A stretch of DNA of 64,000 bases from Antedon mediterranea (Eukaryota > Echinodermata > Crinoidea > Comatulida > Antedonidae): the NCBI RefSeq assembly GCF_964355755.1, contig NC_092672.1, positions 22,564,501-22,628,500 of the forward strand. Reading direction: 5' to 3'. The position numbers and the translations under genes were made by a program. The notes beneath the pieces are model-generated. The model did not search any database. It worked only from the letters and a program-made list of their open reading frames with translations, and had not been told where the DNA came from. The stretch's first letter is position 1. The number at the start of each line of letters is the position of its first letter. This document shows, in pieces, positions 58,823-64,000 of this stretch.

Positions 58823-59429
58823 ATAAATATTTTATATATAATTTTTATTTTCATTTATCATATCTTTATATTCTCAATTTTGTCCAAGTATTCTCACTTG
58901 CACAGATAAAGTGCTAGTGTTGCCAATAGCTCTGCTAATTGATAATTTTTTAGCTTTTTGCTTACTTTAGTTTGTATCTCCATTGAGATCCACAGCATTG
59001 TCATTTTTTTCAGTAATTTGCCTTTTATATATAGTGTATATATATATTTCTTTGAAGATGCCTCCATAAGGAAATTCATGGTGTCAATTGAAGTTTTAAA
59101 TTAAATATTTTAAAGTAGTTAATTTTGATAATTGTTCATTTGTATATGGCCTTTTTGTCATATACAGTATAAGTATTACACTCTCTTGCTGTTTATACGT
59201 TTGATAGCTTTTTGATACTTTATTTCTGTTTGGGAATGTTAAATATCGAGTATCGACGAAAATATATTAATTAAATTTGATTTTTTAATAATTAAAGTAA
59301 AGACATCTTTTATTTTAATGTCTCTTATTGTATATTTGAAGAATTTTTTCGCTTTTCATTTTAGATTCTTCATAAAAAAAGTGAGAAATCTGGATCACAA
59401 CATTTCCCACTGTAGAATTTGAATGCTTT

Positions 59430-60000
59430 AGCATTCAATTCGCTCACTAGCATTCACAGTGTAACAGTGTACCAATATTTGAATGTGTAGTTTTGAATGC
59501 TAGACCACGCCCACTAAAAAAGCTCAATAGCACATTCATCTACTAGCATTCGAATGCTAGGCTAGCATTCGAATGCTAGCCTAGCATTCCCCTACTAGCA
59601 TTCGAATGCTAGGCTAAGCCTTCCAGATTTAGCATTCGAATGCTAGTATAGCATTCAACTAGTAGCATTCGAATGCTACTTTTAGCATTCGAATGCTAGT
59701 GCTACCATTCATGCTTAGCTCATTTACATAATTCGGCTCCCTGGAAGGCTTAGCGAAGGCTTAGCGAAGGCTTAGTGAATGCTAAGAAGCATTCGAAGGA
59801 AGGCTTAGCGAAGGCTTAGTGAAGGCTTAGTGAAGGCTTAGTGAATGCTAAGAAGCATTCGAATGCTAAATTCAGTCATTGAATGCTTATATACCACTAG
59901 TATTCGAATGCTAAGTATTAGCCCTTCGAATACCAATAATAGCATTCCAGGAGTAGCATTCGAATGCTTTGTGAATGGTAAGCGAAGGCATTCAGCTTTG
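59430..60000. repeat. Clustered AGCATTCGAATGCT palindromes and GGCTTAGCGAA repeats
   Basis: At least ten AGCATTCGAATGCTA-type palindromes occur at 59450-59960. The direct repeats GAAGGCTTAGCGAAGGCTTA and GAAGGCTTAGTGAAGGCTTA occur at about 59743-59850. This is the right terminal region of the 8.4-kb structure. Short frames here are translations of the repeats. Confidence 0.85.
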
Positions 60001-60017
60001 GTAAGGGCTCTACACAG

Positions 60018-61219
60018 TAGGCACATTGTAAATAAACTATAGAAATTGATACCAAGAACTATGTTTATCCTCTTTCTTTTAGAGAATCAAGAGGGATTTT
60101 GTGGATGGATGTCCTCAATAATCCTCATTATGGGATTATTTTAAAAATGTGTTAGCATTGTGAAAATAAACAAACCATGTTCACAAGAAGAAAATGTTGT
60201 GAATGAAGGTTATGGCTGGTAGATGGTATACATTACAAAAATAATAAATAGTAAACTGAATCAACAAATTAAACTTGTATAAATGATGGCAAATACTCAC
60301 AATAAAAGCTTAAAAAATGTTTGCTCATTTGACTGGCACATAATTAGTATGTTATGTTCAGGCCTAATTTATCTAATTTTCTTTAGTACCGTACTTGACT
60401 ACAGTCGGTATAACATAGTATAATAGCAATAATTCATGTTATTCTTTCAATGAATGTGAACATACTGTCTGTTATTATTTCATAGATCCTAAATGTATAT
60501 CAAAGCAATGCTGAAAATTAGTATTATACCGTATTGTTTTTGTTATACAGATATTAAGTTTTAATTGATTAATTTTATTAGATATATTTTTGACACAGCA
60601 AAATAATATGATTGTAAAAAGGTGATGTTATAATTACACTGTCAATTGTGTATAAAATAGAAATGCCTACACACAAACACACACTAATCAGTAGGCCTAA
60701 ATGATTATCAACAAGTATGGCTATTACACGTTGGAGTGGTGTAATTGAATAGTGAAAACCTGTTATTAACAGCTACAACACAATTTGAAATTTAAAATAA
60801 ATTTTCCAGATTTATAATTGCACTGTAAAATAATACTATAAAATTGTTCAAAATATGTAGGATGAAGGTTTATTTTAAAATAGCTTTTACATTCTGCCCA
60901 ACTATTTCAAAATAAAATTGATTATAGAGGATATAGTTAGTATTATCTGTTTAATATTTCAGAATTCAAGTATACCTTGATCATGAGCATAAGCATAGTT
61001 TATACAAACAATACATTTTACAATGCTTTATAGAAATAATCATTTAAAGTTGATTATTAGTTATTAGAAAAATATCTTTCAACATTGAAAACAAAGTAAT
61101 AAACTGTTATCAATTAAGGATATTTATTTACAAGATTATTAGTCATTTTTTTGTTTAGATATTAAGGAATAAGATGTACATGTTTTGTAACTTTGTTTAT
61201 TATTTAATATTTTCAATAG
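60018..61219 (+). other. Intronic sequence before the third ankyrin exon
   Basis: AT-rich, with no element or exon that I can support. It ends with the acceptor TATTTTCAATAG at 61208-61219. Confidence 0.5.
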
Positions 61220-61318
61220 AATGGCACTACAGCGTTGATGTATGCTGCTTTTGTAGGTAATGCAGCCATCTGCCATCAACTTATTGATGGTGGAGCTGAT
61301 ATTAACCTACAGAATAAG
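61220..61318 (+). CDS. Ankyrin-repeat protein, third exon (one full repeat)
   Basis: A 99-bp, phase-0 exon between TTTCAATAG and AAG|GTAAGT encodes exactly one 33-residue ankyrin repeat: NGTTALMYAAFVGNAAICHQ, then LIDGGADINLQNK. It has the hallmark G-TALMYAA, LI-GGAD and NLQNK positions. It joins the NIKNQ end of the 43846 exon in frame, so no exon is missing from the 17.3-kb intron. The protein is presumably a scaffold or adaptor of several ankyrin repeats continuing beyond the window; partner and location cannot be told from this part. Confidence 0.92.
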
Positions 61319-61440
61319 GTAAGTAATACACATTTTTTAAATAAAATTATTGAACCTTCAGTGAAACAAATCAATGAATTGAAACTATTGTTTTAGAATT
61401 TATATGCTACCACCACTATAACTTTAGGAAAATCATATAT

Positions 61441-61691
61441 TATCTCTTAGTGTACGTGAATTCTATAATCCGATTGGTCAATATATGAGATATAATTCCG
61501 TATTACGCCCATTTACTCAGTCAAGTGGATCAGAAGGGTAATATATCCCGTATTACCTGTTTGATGTTTCTACGCGCGCGGTGTTTATGTATTGTATTTT
61601 TGTCGTTGAGCGCATGCGTATTTGTGATTTCAACCATCGAATATGAACCAGTCTCTTGTCCAATTGCTTATAATGTGTACACTAAGAGATA
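61441..61691. mobile_element. 251-bp MITE-like inverted repeat
   Basis: TATCTCTTAGTGTAC at the left mirrors GTACACTAAGAGATA at the right. Inside, CCGATTGGTCAATA roughly mirrors CTTGTCCAATTG. The centre holds an unusually CpG-rich stretch (ACGCGCGCGG near 61573). No definite target duplication is seen. Confidence 0.75.
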
Positions 61692-64000
61692 AAATCGTTG
61701 CACCCTACTATAATAACACAATACTGGTGTGTGTACTGTAGGTCAATATAGAAATGATGTAATAACTTATTTTCTTCTCACATAAAACATTTTACAAATT
61801 CTCAAAATATTCAGTTTAAACTTGCAATCAAATTTTTGTATTAAGAAAATGTATACTTCAAGTTACTTGTTTACAACATTAATATGTGTATTCAATAATA
61901 TACACATTTATTTTCCATAATTCGTTGCCAAATGCTGCTTTAGAAATAAAGTGTGAAATGAATTTTACAGCACAGTTTTTAAATATTTTTGGTATTGATT
62001 ATTATAATTTAACTACTATACTGTAAAATAAAAAATGCTGATAGCATACACCTAATCATCAAAGTTAGTACAGTTAAATGGTATAGTCAGTATGTTTTTA
62101 TAAATTGATAACATTCAATAGAATGCTCATAACACAAACTTTATTCTTTTGAATATTTCACTGTATTTTAGTATTAGGCAGGTTAGACAACAGGAATAAC
62201 ATTTGTTAATATAAGTTTTTAAAAAAAATGTACATTTTAAAAAAAGGTTGTGAATATGAATCATGTCTATCATCAACCTCCACCTTGATTTTTATTACAT
62301 ATCGCACACATATATTATACAAAATTTCATATTTTTGGTGGTATATTGTTCTGTATAATTTTGAAGATTCTAAGTTCTTTAAATTTAACCAATGGCAGCA
62401 TATCATATTTAAAATTGAGTTGCTCCTACAGCCTTGTGTTAAATGTTAGTTGGAACCATTGTTAAAATTTGAAATCTGTCGGTTTATGAACCAAATCCAA
62501 GCCTATTAAATTCTATTGGCTTGCTACTCATATATCTTCCATTAGGCCTTTCAATAATCTACAACATTCTAATTTTTATGGGCTAATTAAAATGTAGTAT
62601 TATTATTATTTGAATTTTCGAAATCTACAGTATTCTAGCCTAATCTTGGTTTATTTAAAACGGATTGTAAATTGCTAAAAGATCACATAACCAAAAAAAA
62701 ACTTGTAATTTTTATATTTTGGTGTTAAACAGTTTATGAGAAAAAATTGCCTTACTTGAAGCGTAACAGTATTGTGGTTATAATCAAGAAATTGCAAATT
62801 TCAAGGCAATTAAATTAGTTTACACTGATAAAGGTACACACAAGTGTAGCCAACAATTCTTGTGTAAGCTACATTTAAATTTCTAGATAATGCATTGCTC
62901 TATAGTTCTAAATTTACGACGGTGAACCTCGCTCTTCAATATTAGTTTGAATTATACTAAATTGTTTGGTCTATAAATGAAAGGAAAACAATTTCTTATA
63001 TAGTAGTTTTCATTAATTCATTTATTTTTAATCCCATGATTTATTAAACAAATAATTACATACATCTATTATGTATTTTTGTTTATGTGCAAATAGTAGG
63101 CTAGATAATAAGCAGCACTTAGCACAATCTATTGATTGTCTACAAGATTGCAATTGTACAACTCTGTCAATAACCAATACTAATTACATATAATTCAAGC
63201 ATTCAATTTGTTATCAAACAATAGATAACAAATTTAATACATAGCAAAGCAGAATTGTTTCTATGAATTAAAATGCCCACATAAAATATCCAACACAAGA
63301 AACAGATTTAATGTCTAAGTTATCATCTCTTTAAAGCCTTACTGAAGATGGTGATTTTTTAGTCATATTCTCTGACAACATAGATGAAAAGGTATATCAT
63401 GTATAGTATAATGAACACAATGATGATGAAAACATTATGAAGTATCATATAAAGAAGATGTATACTGTCACACTTTGTAATAAACAATGCACTTTATAAA
63501 TAGTGTGTATCATAACCTGTCACTTTGTAACTAATAATTTGTTTGAAAAGTTTGATAATTTTCAGGATATTACAACAATAGTGAAACATTAAAACAGGAT
63601 TATATAAAAACAATGAGGACATTTTTAATTTAAATAAATGTTCAGTACGATTTAAACAGTTTTATTTTGAGACAACTTTCATTTTTATCATATAGCATTC
63701 CTTATTCTGTACATTTTCATCGATATTATCTCCAATAAAGTAATGTTTTTACTTATCTATAGTAGAAGGTATGTGATGTATGATATGTATGCCTATTTTT
63801 AATAATAGGATTAGGAGAACCAAATCATCAATAGTTACAAATTGTTAAAAAATGTTGAGTCTTAATTTAATTTTGCATTTTCAGTCACAGCTAATGCTAT
63901 AAGATCATAGAGGTAATCATTGTATTTAACTACTGTGGAGTAGCTTTGTGTCACTTATTACTGTTCTATTGATCAGATCACAGTACATAATATCTCTGAT
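61692..64000. other. AT-rich, probably ankyrin-gene intron
   Basis: No further ankyrin exon in phase 0 was found. A TTTTCAG|TCACAGC site near 63884 does not open an ankyrin-like frame. The frames at 62206-62449 lie in low-complexity sequence on both strands and are not convincing. Confidence 0.45.

Larger units (their letters stand above)
51656..60017. mobile_element. 8.4-kb GAATGCT-rich inverted-repeat structure
   Basis: The left text CCCTTACCAAAGGAGAATGC with CCTTCGCTAACCATTCAC (51672-51717) mirrors the right text GTGAATGGTAAGCGAAGGC and TTTGGTAAGGG (59971-60008). A CTGTGTRG string lies outside each (51656 and 60010-60017). Both ends carry many AGCATTCGAATGCT palindromes. The left end also has a 51-bp tandem repeat with GAATGCTAAGA. 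The structure contains a 1.56-kb transposon, a 3.8-kb foldback element and two exon-like pieces. No target duplication could be defined, and it starts almost exactly where the Chapaev-like element stops, so the outer limits are approximate. Confidence 0.5.

Overview
The window is AT-rich, intron-and-repeat DNA from a eukaryote, almost certainly a metazoan. It has a spliced ankyrin-repeat gene with GT-AG introns, a CR1/L2-like LINE, a Penelope-like element, many short inverted-repeat DNA transposons and several minisatellite arrays. The octamer TAGGCCTA and its fragments recur throughout. From memory this reminds me of echinoderm or other marine deuterostome assemblies, but the taxon is only a guess.

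Layout. 0-9 kb: a 1,086-bp transposon with a perfect 10-bp target duplication, a TA-flanked inverted-repeat element, a 45-bp array and a 1.5-kb tandem duplication, one copy of which carries a 366-bp TTAA element. 9-11 kb: two tRNA-like sequences. 11.0-14.7 kb: about 77 copies of a 48-bp unit with a 1,252-bp higher-order period. 16.4-17.5 kb: about 41 copies of a 26-bp unit. 18.4-20.2 kb: a 5'-truncated LINE with an open reverse-transcriptase frame. 21.4-28.6 kb: a direct duplication; one copy holds a broken Penelope-like element, and the copies are separated by two TTAA elements that share one TTAA. 29-35 kb: foldback-type elements, including three transposons nested inside one another. 35.4-36.4 kb and 38.2-41.5 kb: arrays of 72-bp and 68-72-bp units; each unit of the latter holds an AATAAA. 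43.1-61.3 kb: three phase-0 exons of an ankyrin-repeat protein. Its 17.3-kb intron holds a decayed Chapaev-like DNA transposon (45.8-51.7 kb) and, directly after it, an 8.4-kb GAATGCT-rich inverted-repeat structure. That structure contains a third transposon with a 10-bp target duplication and a 3.8-kb foldback element carrying a broken CXC-domain gene. The last 2.7 kb looks like intron.

How it fits together. The only probable host gene is the ankyrin gene; the rest is a record of transposition, nesting and tandem amplification. The most interesting signal is a family of non-autonomous transposons with GGGTGT...ACACCC ends, short repeats inside long inverted termini, a shared internal motif and perfect 10-bp target duplications (three cases). 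I cannot assign it confidently to a named superfamily. All calls come from reading the sequence; no alignment or database search was run.
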